Shown here: positions 1 to 7,538 of the stretch, piece after piece
Layout of the letters: the number at the start of each line of letters is the position of its first letter
Position numbering within the stretch: the first letter of the stretch is position 1
Assembly (NCBI GenBank): GCA_001673575.1
Contig: LZME01000116.1
Coordinates: forward strand, 1 to 64,000
DNA length: 64,000 nt
Direction of reading: 5' to 3'
Source of the DNA: Mycolicibacter heraklionensis
GTDB lineage: Bacteria; Actinomycetota; Actinomycetes; Mycobacteriales; Mycobacteriaceae
Translations under genes and position numbers: made by a program
The notes under the pieces: generated by a model
What the model saw: only the letters and a program-made list of their open reading frames with translations
What the model was told of the DNA's origin: nothing
Databases searched by the model: none

Positions 1-65
1 TCCTTGCTGTCACCCGTGAAGAAACTTCTCTCCACGGTAGAGGCTAAAGCGCTGGCCTACCAAAT

Positions 66-125
66 TCGGCGGTTCAGCGAGGCTCGACGCAGGAGAGGCG
101 AAGCTGGAACCGCCTCATGAACCCG
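66..125 (-). repeat. Inverted single copy of the 57-bp dispersed repeat
   Basis: Read on the minus strand this block matches the 57-bp unit found three times at 414-584 (shared core GGCGGTTCCAGCTTCGCC), with a few substitutions. It overlaps the last codons and the TGA stop of the glutaredoxin-like gene. Bases 1-65 to its left contain no gene I can support; in M. tuberculosis hemA follows here, so this is probably its upstream region. Confidence 0.8.
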
Positions 126-375
126 ACAGATCCGCACGTAGGCGGGCCTCGTCGACCTCCCAGTAACTGTGCTCTCGTCCGTCGAGCAGCACCACCGGCA
201 ACCGGTCGCCGAATTCGGCTCGCGGGCCCGTGTCCCCGGCCGCCGCGGCGACGTCGACGTCGACTGTCTGCAGGTCGAACGCGAGTTCGGCCGCCAGCTG
301 GATCAGCTGGTCGTGCACCTGCACGCAGACCGGGCAGCCCTCGCGGGTGAGCAGCTGTACCTGGTGGCGGGTCAT
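115..375 (-). CDS. Glutaredoxin-like thiol-disulfide protein (Rv0508-like)
   Basis: An 86-residue protein with one thioredoxin-fold domain (DUF836/glutaredoxin-like). The CPVC redox motif at residues 14-17 follows the first beta strand, and a cis-proline region (RLPVV) sits near residue 60, as expected for glutaredoxins. It probably acts as a small cytosolic thiol-disulfide oxidoreductase; the substrate is unknown. Length and position match Rv0508, which in M. tuberculosis lies just before hemA; hemA would start just left of the window. The mmpS2/mmpL2 genes found beyond it in M. tuberculosis are missing. The final codons and stop lie inside a 57-bp repeat, and three opposite-orientation copies lie just upstream of its start, so the gene is bracketed by inverted repeats. 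Confidence 0.85.
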   Translation of the reverse strand: MTRHQVQLLTREGCPVCVQVHDQLIQLAAELAFDLQTVDVDVAAAAGDTGPRAEFGDRLPVVLLDGREHSYWEVDEARLRADLSGS

Positions 376-413
376 GGCTCCAGTGTTGCAGGGCTGTCAC
401 CGGCCCGCCGAGG

Positions 414-593
414 CCACCGGGTCCATGCGGCGGTTCCAGCTTCGCCTCTCCTCCGTCGAGCCTCACTGAACCACCGGGTCCATGCGGCGGTTCCAGCTTC
501 GCCTCTCCTGCGTCGAGCCTCACTGAACCACCGGGTCCATGCGGCGGTTCCAGCTTCGCCTCTCCTCCGTCGAGCCTCACTGAACCACCGGGT
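414..593 (+). repeat. Tandem 57-bp repeat, three units
   Basis: Three consecutive 57-bp units begin at 414, 471 and 528, and a fourth breaks off after about 9 bases at 585-593. The units are nearly identical; the middle one has TCCTGCG where the others have TCCTCCG. Because 57 is a multiple of three, no stops arise and long artefactual ORFs run through on both strands. The unit also occurs at 66-125 (inverted), as a 56-bp variant at 41912-42035, and degenerately near 53293-53383. The length is close to mycobacterial MIRU-type minisatellites, but I do not recognise the sequence as a MIRU. The array fills most of the 376-687 gap between genes. Confidence 0.9.
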
Positions 594-687
594 TCTCTGG
601 AATGTCGCGACGACCCCAGCTGCATTGAATTACGGTGTGACCGGCCACAAGCCGCATCTCCCCTCACCCCGGCGGACAGGGCAAGCC

Positions 688-1143
688 ATGAACCCCAGCG
701 CGGTGTCGATCACCAATCTGCTGTATCGCTATGCGGAGTTGATGGACTCCGGTGACCTCGACGGCGCTGCGGCACTGTTCGCCCATGCCCGGATCAAGGC
801 CGACCCCGAAGGCACGGTCATCCTCGACAGCGCCGGCATCCTGCAGCTGTGGCGCGGGCTGGTCACCCTTCACGCCGATGGCACGCCACGCACCAAGCAC
901 GTGATCACCAACCCGATCCTCGACATCGACGAGGTCGCCGGGACCGCATCCTGCCGGTCCTATTACACGGTGCTGCAGCAGACCGAGGCGGTAGCACTGC
1001 AAGTCATCGCCGCCGGGCGCTATCACGACACGTTCGAGCGGGTCGACGACGTCTGGCGGTTCAGTTTCCGCGACTACTCGATGTTCGACCTCAAAGGTGA
1101 TCTACGCGATCACCTGGGGGTCATCGGCCCTGCAGCCGGATAG
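688..1143 (+). CDS. NTF2-like (SnoaL-fold) protein
   Basis: A 151-residue protein with the alpha-helical start (ITNLLYRYAELMDSGDLDGAAALF) and cone-shaped beta-sheet ending (DVWRFSFRDY) typical of SnoaL/NTF2-like proteins. Such proteins serve as small hydrolases, isomerases, dehydratases or ligand-binding subunits; no catalytic set is clear enough to choose. The ATG at 688 was picked because the longer reading frame upstream only translates the 57-bp repeats. It occupies the position where M. tuberculosis carries mmpS2/mmpL2, and runs in the same direction as serB1, 54 bases ahead of it. Confidence 0.75.
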   Translation: MNPSAVSITNLLYRYAELMDSGDLDGAAALFAHARIKADPEGTVILDSAGILQLWRGLVTLHADGTPRTKHVITNPILDIDEVAGTASCRSYYTVLQQTEAVALQVIAAGRYHDTFERVDDVWRFSFRDYSMFDLKGDLRDHLGVIGPAAG

Positions 1144-1197
1144 GGTTGATGACGGCCGGAGCACCGGCCCTGAGCCCAGACGCGGAAGGAGTCGGTG

Positions 1198-2085
1198 ATG
1201 GCATCACCGGGCCCGGCCGACCGGGTATCCGCGGCCGAAGTGGCAGCGCTGACCGACGCCAACGCAGAGCGGGCGCTCGCCGATGTGGCCAAGGCCGACA
1301 CGCCCGCACCGGTCGACCTGACCGCCGCCGCATTCTTCGACGTCGATAACACCCTGGTCCAGGGCTCATCGATGGTGCACTTCGGCCGTGGGCTGGCCGC
1401 CCGCAACTACTTCACCTACCGCGATGTCATCGGGTTCGTCTACGCGCAAGCCAAGTTTCAGCTCACCGGCAAGGAGAACAGCGACGACGTCGCCGCCGGC
1501 CGGCGCAAAGCGCTGGCGTTCATCGAAGGCCGGCCGGTGTCCGAGCTGGTCGATCTGGGCGAGGAGATCTACGACGAGATCATCGCCGACAAGATCTGGC
1601 CCGGCACCCGCGAGTTGGCCCAGATGCACCTCGACGCCGGGCAGCAGGTGTGGCTGGTCACCGCGACCCCCTACGAGCTGGCCGAGACGATCGCCCGCCG
1701 GCTCGGATTGACCGGCGCGCTCGGCACCGTCGCGGAGTCGGTCGACGGGGTGTTCACCGGCCGCCTGGTCGGCGAGATCCTGCACGGGCCCGGTAAAGCC
1801 CACGCGGTGCGGTCACTGGCGATCCGGGAGGGGCTGAACCTGCGCCGTTGCACCGCCTACTCCGACAGCTTCAACGACGTGCCGATGCTCTCGCTGGTCG
1901 GCACGGCGGTGGCGATCAACCCCGACGCGGCGTTGCGGGAGACGGCACGCAAGCGGGGATGGGAGATCCGCGACTTCCGTACCGCACGGCGGGCGGCGCG
2001 GATCGGCGTGCCGTCGGCGCTGGCGCTGGGGGCTGTCGGCGGGGCCCTGGCTGCGGCCGTGGCGCACCGGAACGAGCGCGCCTGA
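1198..2085 (+). CDS. serB1: HAD-IB family phosphatase, SerB1-like
   Basis: A 295-residue haloacid-dehalogenase phosphatase. Motif I FFDVDNTL (nucleophile Asp plus acid Asp) is near residue 45, the conserved Lys lies in GKAHAVR near 200, and motif III/IV is [10 protein letters not shown] near 220. A hydrophobic, Ala/Gly-rich C-terminus (residues 265-290) may be a membrane anchor. The family includes phosphoserine phosphatases, but HAD-IB members also act on other phosphomonoesters including lipid phosphates, so the serine pathway role is inherited from the M. tuberculosis name Rv0505c. The ATG at 1198 is preferred over the GTG at 1195 because GGAAGGA at 1184-1190 gives better spacing. The hadD-like gene follows 60 bases downstream. 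Confidence 0.85.
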   Translation: MASPGPADRVSAAEVAALTDANAERALADVAKADTPAPVDLTAAAFFDVDNTLVQGSSMVHFGRGLAARNYFTYRDVIGFVYAQAKFQLTGKENSDDVAAGRRKALAFIEGRPVSELVDLGEEIYDEIIADKIWPGTRELAQMHLDAGQQVWLVTATPYELAETIARRLGLTGALGTVAESVDGVFTGRLVGEILHGPGKAHAVRSLAIREGLNLRRCTAYSDSFNDVPMLSLVGTAVAINPDAALRETARKRGWEIRDFRTARRAARIGVPSALALGAVGGALAAAVAHRNERA

Positions 2086-2144
2086 CCTGCTCGCTGATAG
2101 GCTTCCGCCGCCGAGCACCACGGCGAGCGGAGGGGTAAACCGGC

Positions 2145-2672
2145 ATGTCAGTACACACCGAATCGCAGGGAGTCATCGGTACGCACTACCGGTTCCCGGA
2201 CTATTTCGAGGTCGGCCGGGAGAAGATTCGCGAGTTCGCCCGCTCCGTCAAAGATGACCACCCAGCCCATTTCGACGAGGCCGCTGCCACCGAAGCCGGG
2301 CATCCGGGGCTGGTGGCTTCGCTGACGTTCCTGGCGGTTGCCGGGCGTCAGGTGCAGCTGGAGATCTTCGAAAAATTCGACATTCCGATCAACATCGCCC
2401 GGGTGTTGCACCGCGACCAGAAGTTCACCTTCCACCGGCCGATCGTGGCCGGTGACAAGTTGTTCTTCGACACCTACCTGGACTCGGTGATCGAGTCGCA
2501 CGGCACGGTGGTCAGTGAGGTCCGCAGCGAGGTCACCGACGAGAACGGCGAGCCGGTGGTGACCAGCGTGGTCACCATGCTCGGCGAGTCGGTCAACCAG
2601 GACGCCGACACCGAGGCCGCGACGATCGCCGCCCTCGAGGCGATGCGCGATCGGGCACTGGGCAAGAAATAG
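2145..2672 (+). CDS. HadD-type hot-dog dehydratase subunit (Rv0504c-like, UPF0336)
   Basis: A 175-residue single hot-dog protein of the MaoC-dehydratase N-terminal type, like HadA/HadC of the FAS-II system. DDHPAHFDE at residues 36-44 resembles the hydratase-2 signature. It corresponds to Rv0504c, whose M. smegmatis counterpart has been named HadD and linked to mycolic-acid synthesis. By analogy it would take part in 3-hydroxyacyl-ACP dehydration during meromycolate elongation, probably with a catalytic partner. In M. tuberculosis the cyclopropane synthase gene cmaA2 is its immediate neighbour; here the next gene is the convergent PlsC acyltransferase, so cmaA2 is absent. Confidence 0.8.
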   Translation: MSVHTESQGVIGTHYRFPDYFEVGREKIREFARSVKDDHPAHFDEAAATEAGHPGLVASLTFLAVAGRQVQLEIFEKFDIPINIARVLHRDQKFTFHRPIVAGDKLFFDTYLDSVIESHGTVVSEVRSEVTDENGEPVVTSVVTMLGESVNQDADTEAATIAALEAMRDRALGKK

Positions 2673-2687
2673 CCGTCCAAGCTCGTT

Positions 2688-2743
2688 GAGATTGCGTCCA
2701 GGGTCGTGGACGCGGCGAAATGCACAGCCCTGACGGCAATCTC
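2688..2743. terminator. Nested inverted repeat between convergent genes
   Basis: An inner stem GCGTCCA/TGGACGC (2694-2700 and 2707-2713, 6-nt loop) sits inside an outer pair GAGATTGC/GCAATCTC (2688-2695 and 2736-2743). It lies in the 130-bp gap between the convergent hadD-like and plsC-like genes. There is no T-tract, as is common for mycobacterial terminators. A bidirectional terminator is the most likely role. Confidence 0.5.
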
Positions 2744-2802
2744 GGCAGTCTCAAAGAGCGGCAGCGCCTACCGGCGCTGGTGAGGTGGCAGAGTCGCGGA
2801 GC

Positions 2803-3831
2803 TCAGCCGAAGAACATGTTGCGGCGTCCGGCGAGCAGCCGGTACAGCGTCTGCTGAATGGTCTCGCGCACCTGATCGGTCAGCTCGAAGGTGACCATCG
2901 GGTCGTCGGCGGCACCCGCCTCGTAGTCGGTGGTCTCAATCGGTTCACCAAAGGCGATGTGCCACTTCGACGGCATCGGCACCAGCCCGGCCGGTCCGGC
3001 CAGCGGAAACAGCGGCGTGATCGGGAAATAGGGCACGCCCAGCAATCGGGCCAACAGCTTGACGTCGGCGATCATCGGGTAGATCTCCTCGGAGCCGACG
3101 ATCGAGCAGGGCACGATCGGCGCCTGGGTGCGAAGCGCCGCCGAGACGAAGCCGCCGCGACCGAACCGCTGCAGCTTGTAGCGGTCCTTGAACCGCTTGC
3201 CCAGGCCCTTGTAACCCTCCGGGAAGACGGCGGTCAACTCGCCGGCCTCCAGCAACCGGTTGGCATCGGAGGTGCACGCCATGGTGTGACCCGCCTTGCG
3301 GGCGGTCGGGCCGATCACCGGCAGGTCGAATACCAGGTCGGCGGCGAGCATCCGCAGGTTCCGCTGCGCGGGGTGATGGTCACGCACCGCCACCGAGAGC
3401 ATCAGCGCGTCCATCGGTAACACTCCGGCATGGTTGGCCACCACCAGCGCCGGCCCATCGATCGGAAGGTTCTCGATACCGCTGACCTCGACGCGGAACC
3501 AGTCGTTGAAGAACACCCGCAGCAACGGCAGCACCACGGCTTCGTTGAAGTGCGGGTCGAAACCGAATTCGTCGACCTGGTAATCCCCCGTGATCCGCTC
3601 TCGCAGGAACGCGGCGACCGCGCTCACCCGGCGGGCGAATTCACTCGGGGTGGGCGCAGCGGCACCGGTGGTCCCCGCGCTGCCGCGACGCTCGCCGAGT
3701 TCACGGACGACCGCGGCGACCTGATTGGCCGAAGCCTGCTCAGCGGGCCCCGCCAGCGCCGACGGATGCCTGCGCAGTGAACTCGAATGCTTGTGCAGCG
3801 GAATGACTTTCGCCTTCGAATCATCAGCCAT
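2803..3831 (-). CDS. PlsC-family 1-acyl-glycerophosphate acyltransferase (Rv0502-like)
   Basis: A 342-residue protein with a Lys/Ser-rich N-terminal extension (about 95 residues) and a LPLAT/PlsC acyltransferase domain. NHAGVLPMD (HX4D catalytic motif) is near residues 133-141 and the FPEGYKG acceptor-binding motif near 204. It would transfer acyl groups to a lysophospholipid or related acceptor at the inner membrane. Only 4 bases separate it from the upstream galE2-like gene, so the two are co-transcribed as in M. tuberculosis (Rv0501-Rv0502). Confidence 0.85.
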   Translation of the reverse strand: MADDSKAKVIPLHKHSSSLRRHPSALAGPAEQASANQVAAVVRELGERRGSAGTTGAAAPTPSEFARRVSAVAAFLRERITGDYQVDEFGFDPHFNEAVVLPLLRVFFNDWFRVEVSGIENLPIDGPALVVANHAGVLPMDALMLSVAVRDHHPAQRNLRMLAADLVFDLPVIGPTARKAGHTMACTSDANRLLEAGELTAVFPEGYKGLGKRFKDRYKLQRFGRGGFVSAALRTQAPIVPCSIVGSEEIYPMIADVKLLARLLGVPYFPITPLFPLAGPAGLVPMPSKWHIAFGEPIETTDYEAGAADDPMVTFELTDQVRETIQQTLYRLLAGRRNMFFG

Positions 3832-3835
3832 AGCG

Positions 3836-4951
3836 CTAACCTCCCCGCACCCTGGTGAAGCTGATATCCCCCATGCGCTGCGCTGCGCTCACTGTTCGTC
3901 GCTCCACCGAACGGACCCACTTGGGATCGACGATCGGGTTCAGCCCCCGACCCCGCACGTAGTCATCAAAAGCCTCGGCGGTGGTCCACTTGGCGCTGTA
4001 CCCGAGTTCGGTTCGCATTCTAGTCGTGTCCATCACCCGGCCAAAGCTCAAATAATCCAGCTGCTCCCGGTTGATCTCGGTGTAATTGTTGGCCCGGCGC
4101 AGCGAATCCATGACCCACAGCCCGACACCCGGCAGTGGCATCGGAACGCGCCCTGACCTGCGGATCGCCTGCGACATCATGATGATCCCGTCGGCGCCGA
4201 CGTTGAACGTGCCGGCCTTGCCGGCCATGGTGGCCCGTTCCAGGGCGCCCAGCGCGTCCTGCTCGTGCAGCAGCTGCAGGCGCGCGTCTCGGCCCAGCAC
4301 CATCGGGACCAGCGGGCCGGCGAGGTAACGCGACAGGGCGGTGTCCATGGCCGGGCCGATCATGTTGGCCATCCGCAGGATGGTGACCGCGATGTCGGGC
4401 CGACGCCGACCCAGCCCGCGGGCATAGCCCTCGATGTCGATGCTGTCGCGGGGGAACCCCTGCGTCGGAGGACGGCGACTGGTGCTGTCCTCGGAGAACA
4501 ACACCGGGTCGCGAGAGCACGACCCGTAGACCTCCGAGGTCGACTTGAGCACCACGCGCCGCACCGAAGGCGCCTTCTGACAGGCGGCGAACAGCTGCAT
4601 CGCGCCCATCACGTTGAACTCTTTGAGCGCCGCCCCACCACCGGACCTCGGCACGTACGACGCCGCCGCCGCGTGCACGACGGTGTCGACCTCGCTGTTT
4701 CGAATCACCTTGGCGATAAAGGGGTTACGGATGTCGGCACGGACGAACTCGGCGCGCCCCATCCGGCGCAGCATGTCCTTGCTCGGCATGACCGCATCCA
4801 CAGCGATCACCCGATTGATCAACGGGTTCTGCGTGAGCCTTGCGGTGAGGAATCCACCCAGGAACCGGCACGCACCGGTGACCAACACAACCTTGGGGTA
4901 ATGCCGGGCGTCACTTCGCGTGCCGTCGCTCGGGGGTCCGGCCTCGTCCAC
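3836..4951 (-). CDS. galE2: NAD-dependent epimerase/dehydratase family protein, GalE2-like
   Basis: A 371-residue extended SDR with N-terminal Rossmann fold (VLVTGACRFLGG near residue 23; the second Gly of TGxxGxxG is replaced by Arg). VVHAAAASY (near 91) and STSEVYG (near 137) are typical NAD-binding and active-site strands. The expected YxxxK pair appears as YARGL near residue 176, without the Lys. It may therefore be catalytically altered, or act as a binding or regulatory protein, and the UDP-galactose epimerase name should be treated as family-level. It shares an operon with the PlsC protein. Confidence 0.8.
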   Translation of the reverse strand: MDEAGPPSDGTRSDARHYPKVVLVTGACRFLGGFLTARLTQNPLINRVIAVDAVMPSKDMLRRMGRAEFVRADIRNPFIAKVIRNSEVDTVVHAAAASYVPRSGGGAALKEFNVMGAMQLFAACQKAPSVRRVVLKSTSEVYGSCSRDPVLFSEDSTSRRPPTQGFPRDSIDIEGYARGLGRRRPDIAVTILRMANMIGPAMDTALSRYLAGPLVPMVLGRDARLQLLHEQDALGALERATMAGKAGTFNVGADGIIMMSQAIRRSGRVPMPLPGVGLWVMDSLRRANNYTEINREQLDYLSFGRVMDTTRMRTELGYSAKWTTAEAFDDYVRGRGLNPIVDPKWVRSVERRTVSAAQRMGDISFTRVRGG

Positions 4952-5008
4952 CCCGTCAGCCTAACGGCCACGCCGGAAAAGCAATACCGGCGATCGGCCC
5001 GTTGTCGA

Positions 5009-5059
5009 GCGTGAAGCCAACGTCACACCCGATGCGCGAGCGTGAAGCTAACTTCACGC
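5009..5059. repeat. Two copies of a mycobacterial palindromic repeat
   Basis: A perfect palindrome, GCGTGAAG-CTAA-CTTCACGC, occupies 5040-5059. A degenerate copy with the same left arm lies 31 bases before it (5009-5028). They sit in the 147-bp gap between the bS22 gene and galE2, both on the minus strand. The hairpin could end the bS22 transcript or act as a protein site. Similar short palindromes occur in other mycobacterial intergenic regions (from memory). Confidence 0.6.
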
Positions 5060-5098
5060 CCGGCACGGCTCGGGGGGCCTGGACAGACCCGGGCGGAG

Positions 5099-5200
5099 TT
5101 ACTTACCGAGTTTTCTGCGCTGCACGCGGGTACGGCGAAGCAGCTTGCGGTGCTTCTTCTTCGACATGCGCTTGCGCCGCTTCTTGATGACTGAACCCAT
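5099..5200 (-). CDS. Ribosomal small-subunit protein bS22 (Rv0500B-like, 33 residues)
   Basis: A 33-codon ORF, ATG at 5200 and TAA at 5099. It starts [19 protein letters not shown] and ends RRKLGK, with well over half Lys/Arg. This matches the AURKAIP1/COX24-domain peptide Rv0500B, identified as the actinobacterial 30S protein bS22 in mycobacterial ribosome structures. A GGAG sits about 5 bases before the ATG. Such short genes are often missed. It follows the BldC-like gene, with a strong hairpin (5338-5369) in between suggesting its own promoter. Confidence 0.93.
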
Positions 5201-5337
5201 GAACTCCGCTATCTGCTTCTGCCCGCGCCGCCGAATGGGCGCTGCTGAACTTGATCGACCCGGTTACTTTACCCGTAGGCAGGCACGGACCGGAAAACCG
5301 CACCTGGCCCCGACCACAAGGCCACCAAGACAGCCGA

Positions 5338-5369
5338 CCCCGGGCGTCGCCGTGCGGCGACGCCCGGGG
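5338..5369 (-). terminator. 14-bp perfect GC hairpin downstream of the BldC-like gene
   Basis: Arms of 14 bp (5338-5351 and 5356-5369) pair perfectly around a GTGC loop, 24 bases beyond the stop of the BldC-like gene. No T-tract follows. Stability and position indicate a terminator for the minus-strand transcript. The rest of 5201-5393 holds no gene I can support; it must include the bS22 promoter. Confidence 0.75.
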
Positions 5370-5393
5370 GGCGCTTACCGGTCGACCGGCTCT

Positions 5394-5603
5394 TTAGCCC
5401 GCGTCGAAGAAGGAGGTCTCCAGTAGGTCGTGCACCGCCTTGGCGTGCACCCGGAAGGACCGTCCCACCCGTACCGCGGGCAGCTCGCCGTTGTGCACCA
5501 AGCGGTACACCGTCATCTTGCTGACCCGCATCAACGCAGCCACCTCGGCCACGGTGAGAAATTGTGTCGTGTCACGCGCCGAAGGCCCGTTCGCAGACGT
5601 CAT
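5394..5603 (-). CDS. BldC-like helix-turn-helix DNA-binding protein (Rv0500A-like)
   Basis: A 69-residue MerR/excisionase-type protein. The winged-helix core reads LTVAEVAALMRVSKMTVYRL, followed by GELPAVRVGRSFRVH, the classic recognition helix and wing of BldC/AlpA/Xis-like regulators. Start at ATG 5603 was chosen over an in-frame ATG at 5618 because it matches the M. tuberculosis protein start (MTS-NGPSARD). It lies upstream of bS22 on the same strand and is followed by a strong hairpin. It likely acts as a small transcription regulator binding DNA in head-to-tail arrays as BldC does; targets unknown. Confidence 0.9.
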   Translation of the reverse strand: MTSANGPSARDTTQFLTVAEVAALMRVSKMTVYRLVHNGELPAVRVGRSFRVHAKAVHDLLETSFFDAG

Positions 5604-5725
5604 CGTTACCCATTTCAATCAGGCACGTGCAGTCTCAGCGGCTTCCCCTCCGCTGCGCCCACACGCACAGACATAGAGGAGAATAGCGGGACGGATGGGG
5701 TTCCTGCGACTAGTGAGAGCCAATA

Positions 5726-5759
5726 TGTGAAAAATAAGTGAATTACTCCGATGTAATTC
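5726..5759 (-). terminator. Intrinsic terminator of proC
   Basis: On the minus strand GAATTAC-ATCGGA-GTAATTC (5740-5759) forms a 7-bp stem followed by ACTTATTTTTC. It overlaps the proC stop codon. A T-rich tail after a hairpin is rare in this GC-rich genome, so this is the window's best classical Rho-independent terminator. Confidence 0.7.
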
Positions 5760-6603
5760 TTAGCTGCTCAGAGCGTGTTTTTGCGGCCTGCACCGCCCGA
5801 TCGATCGAGGTCCGCAGGCCACCGGCCTCCAATTCGCGCAGTGCCGCCGCAGTGGTCCCTCCGGGCGAAGTCACCATCGCTCTCAGGTGGGTCGGGGCGG
5901 TGTCGATACCCGTATTCGACGCCCCCTCGCTCTCACCGCGCTCCTCCAGCAGCATCTGCGCCGAACCGGCCATCGTCTGCACCGCCAAGTCGGTGGCCGC
6001 CTGCCGACTCAATCCGGCCGCCACCCCGGCATCCACCAGCGCCTCGACCACCAAGAAGAAGTAGGCCGGCCCGGATCCCGATACCGCGGTGACGGCGTCC
6101 ATTTGCTCCTCCGGAACGATCGCCACCGTCCCGACACACTCGAACAGCGCAGCGACCTCGCTGACCTGCTCGCTACTGGCGAACCGGCCCTTTGCCAGCG
6201 CGCTGGCGCCGGCGCCGACCTTGACCGGGGTGTTGGGCATCACGCGCACCACCGCAGCTCCGGCCGGGAGCTTGGACTCCACGTACCCGGTGGTGAGTCC
6301 GGCGACGATCGTGACCAGCACCTGCTCGGCGTTGTCCCCGGAGGCGGCGGTGACGCTCTTGGCGAACTCCTCGACCACGGCGTCCACATCCTGTGGCTTC
6401 ACCGCGACGATCACGACGGAGGCGTTCTCGATCGCGTCAGCGACCGTGGTCACCAGGACCGAGTACTTCTCTGACAGCTGCCGGGCCCGCTCGCCGTACC
6501 GCTCGGCGACCACCAGGTCCTTGACCGGGCGGCCCGCAGCCAGCAGCCCCGCCAGCAACGCTTCGCCCATGTTGCCGCCACCGATGATCGCGATTCTGGT
6601 CAT
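5743..6603 (-). CDS. proC: Pyrroline-5-carboxylate reductase
   Basis: A 286-residue protein that reduces 1-pyrroline-5-carboxylate to proline with NAD(P)H, the last step of proline synthesis, in the cytosol. The N-terminal dinucleotide fold has GGGNMGEAL near residue 10 and AVKPQD near 67. The C-terminal dimerisation domain carries the P5CR signature around SGSGPAYFF (near 175) and ending SPGGTTAAAL (near 252). Length is normal. It is preceded on the same strand by the thioesterase-like gene after 70 bases and ends in a terminator. Confidence 0.97.
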   Translation of the reverse strand: MTRIAIIGGGNMGEALLAGLLAAGRPVKDLVVAERYGERARQLSEKYSVLVTTVADAIENASVVIVAVKPQDVDAVVEEFAKSVTAASGDNAEQVLVTIVAGLTTGYVESKLPAGAAVVRVMPNTPVKVGAGASALAKGRFASSEQVSEVAALFECVGTVAIVPEEQMDAVTAVSGSGPAYFFLVVEALVDAGVAAGLSRQAATDLAVQTMAGSAQMLLEERGESEGASNTGIDTAPTHLRAMVTSPGGTTAAALRELEAGGLRTSIDRAVQAAKTRSEQLRITSE

Positions 6604-6673
6604 GGCGACAGCATTTCAGACCCGGCCTGCCCGCGCCGCGAAGCCCAGTCCGCAGGCGGGTCGCCCGCTACCG

Positions 6674-7504
6674 CTACCGCGCCGGCACCATCGCCAACTG
6701 ACGGGTCTGCACCACGATGCGGCCCTCGCAGTCGACCACGGTGTGGTCCTCGTCGAACCAGTCCTGGCCGATCTGCACGCAGCTGCAGATCACCCGCAGC
6801 CAACCGTCGGCCGGGATGGCCCGCAGGTAGGCGGTGAGCTGCACGGTGGGCGCCCAGCCGTTGCGGTTGACGGCGAAGGTCACCGGAGCCGACACATCGC
6901 CGCACAGCAGCGCGAAGAGCACGTCGGGCGCGGCGTCCTTGGGGCGCACCCACATCTCGATCACCGGCGGGCCGCCGTCCGTGCGGGGGCCGAGCGTGGT
7001 CAGCGCCGGCCTGATATCGCAGCCGTGCGCCAGGTGCACGATGTGTTCCATCGGGTGGCCCGGACCGATCGGCTCCAGGCCCGGCGGAGGCTCCGGCGTC
7101 ATCAGCGGCACCACCGGGTTGAACGACAGCAGTGGCGGCGCCTGGTGCTCCGGCTCACTGAGTGTGATGGCGGCGCGCACCGCGGTGCGCTCGCCCTGGT
7201 TGAGTTCGACGTCGACGAGGCTGACCCGGCGGCCACGCTTGCGGATCGTGGTCACCAGCTGCATCGGGCCGGGATCGGGTGCCCACAGATAGCTGGCCGA
7301 CACGGCGACCGGTTGCAGTCCGCCACCGTGGGCGGTGCGGGCGGCGTTGGCGCACAACGCCAGCATCGCCCCACCGTGCACCTTCGGGCCGATGGTCCAG
7401 TGCTCGTTGAGCTCACCGGTAAACGACGCGACGTCGTCACTGTCGTCATGGCCGTCGATGCGCACCAGGGTCATGGCATCGGTGAACAGCGTGGAAGAGG
7501 TCAC
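6674..7504 (-). CDS. Acyl-CoA thioesterase-like double hot-dog protein (Rv0499-like)
   Basis: A 276-residue protein with two hot-dog repeats in the TesB-like/acyl-CoA thioesterase arrangement. The first contains WTIGPKVHGGAMLALCANAAR (about residues 36-56) and SYLWAPDPGPMQL; the second contains APVTFAVNRNGWAPTVQLTAYLR. WTIGPKVHGG and the paired sheet strands are typical of mycobacterial thioesterase-family proteins. Likely hydrolyses or binds acyl-CoA thioesters; substrate unknown. It belongs to the minus-strand run ppx-Rv0497-Rv0498-Rv0499-proC conserved in M. tuberculosis. Confidence 0.8.
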   Translation of the reverse strand: MTSSTLFTDAMTLVRIDGHDDSDDVASFTGELNEHWTIGPKVHGGAMLALCANAARTAHGGGLQPVAVSASYLWAPDPGPMQLVTTIRKRGRRVSLVDVELNQGERTAVRAAITLSEPEHQAPPLLSFNPVVPLMTPEPPPGLEPIGPGHPMEHIVHLAHGCDIRPALTTLGPRTDGGPPVIEMWVRPKDAAPDVLFALLCGDVSAPVTFAVNRNGWAPTVQLTAYLRAIPADGWLRVICSCVQIGQDWFDEDHTVVDCEGRIVVQTRQLAMVPAR

Positions 7505-7538
7505 GCGTGCGGCTCCTTATGTCTCAGCGATCAGGCGA

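Noticed and set aside
414..593. CRISPR array
   Set aside because: The 57-bp units abut with no spacers and no cas genes occur nearby.
169..1143. A longer 324-residue version of the NTF2-like protein
   Set aside because: The extra N-terminus is a translation of the 57-bp repeats and of the antisense glutaredoxin-like gene; ATG 688 starts the domain.
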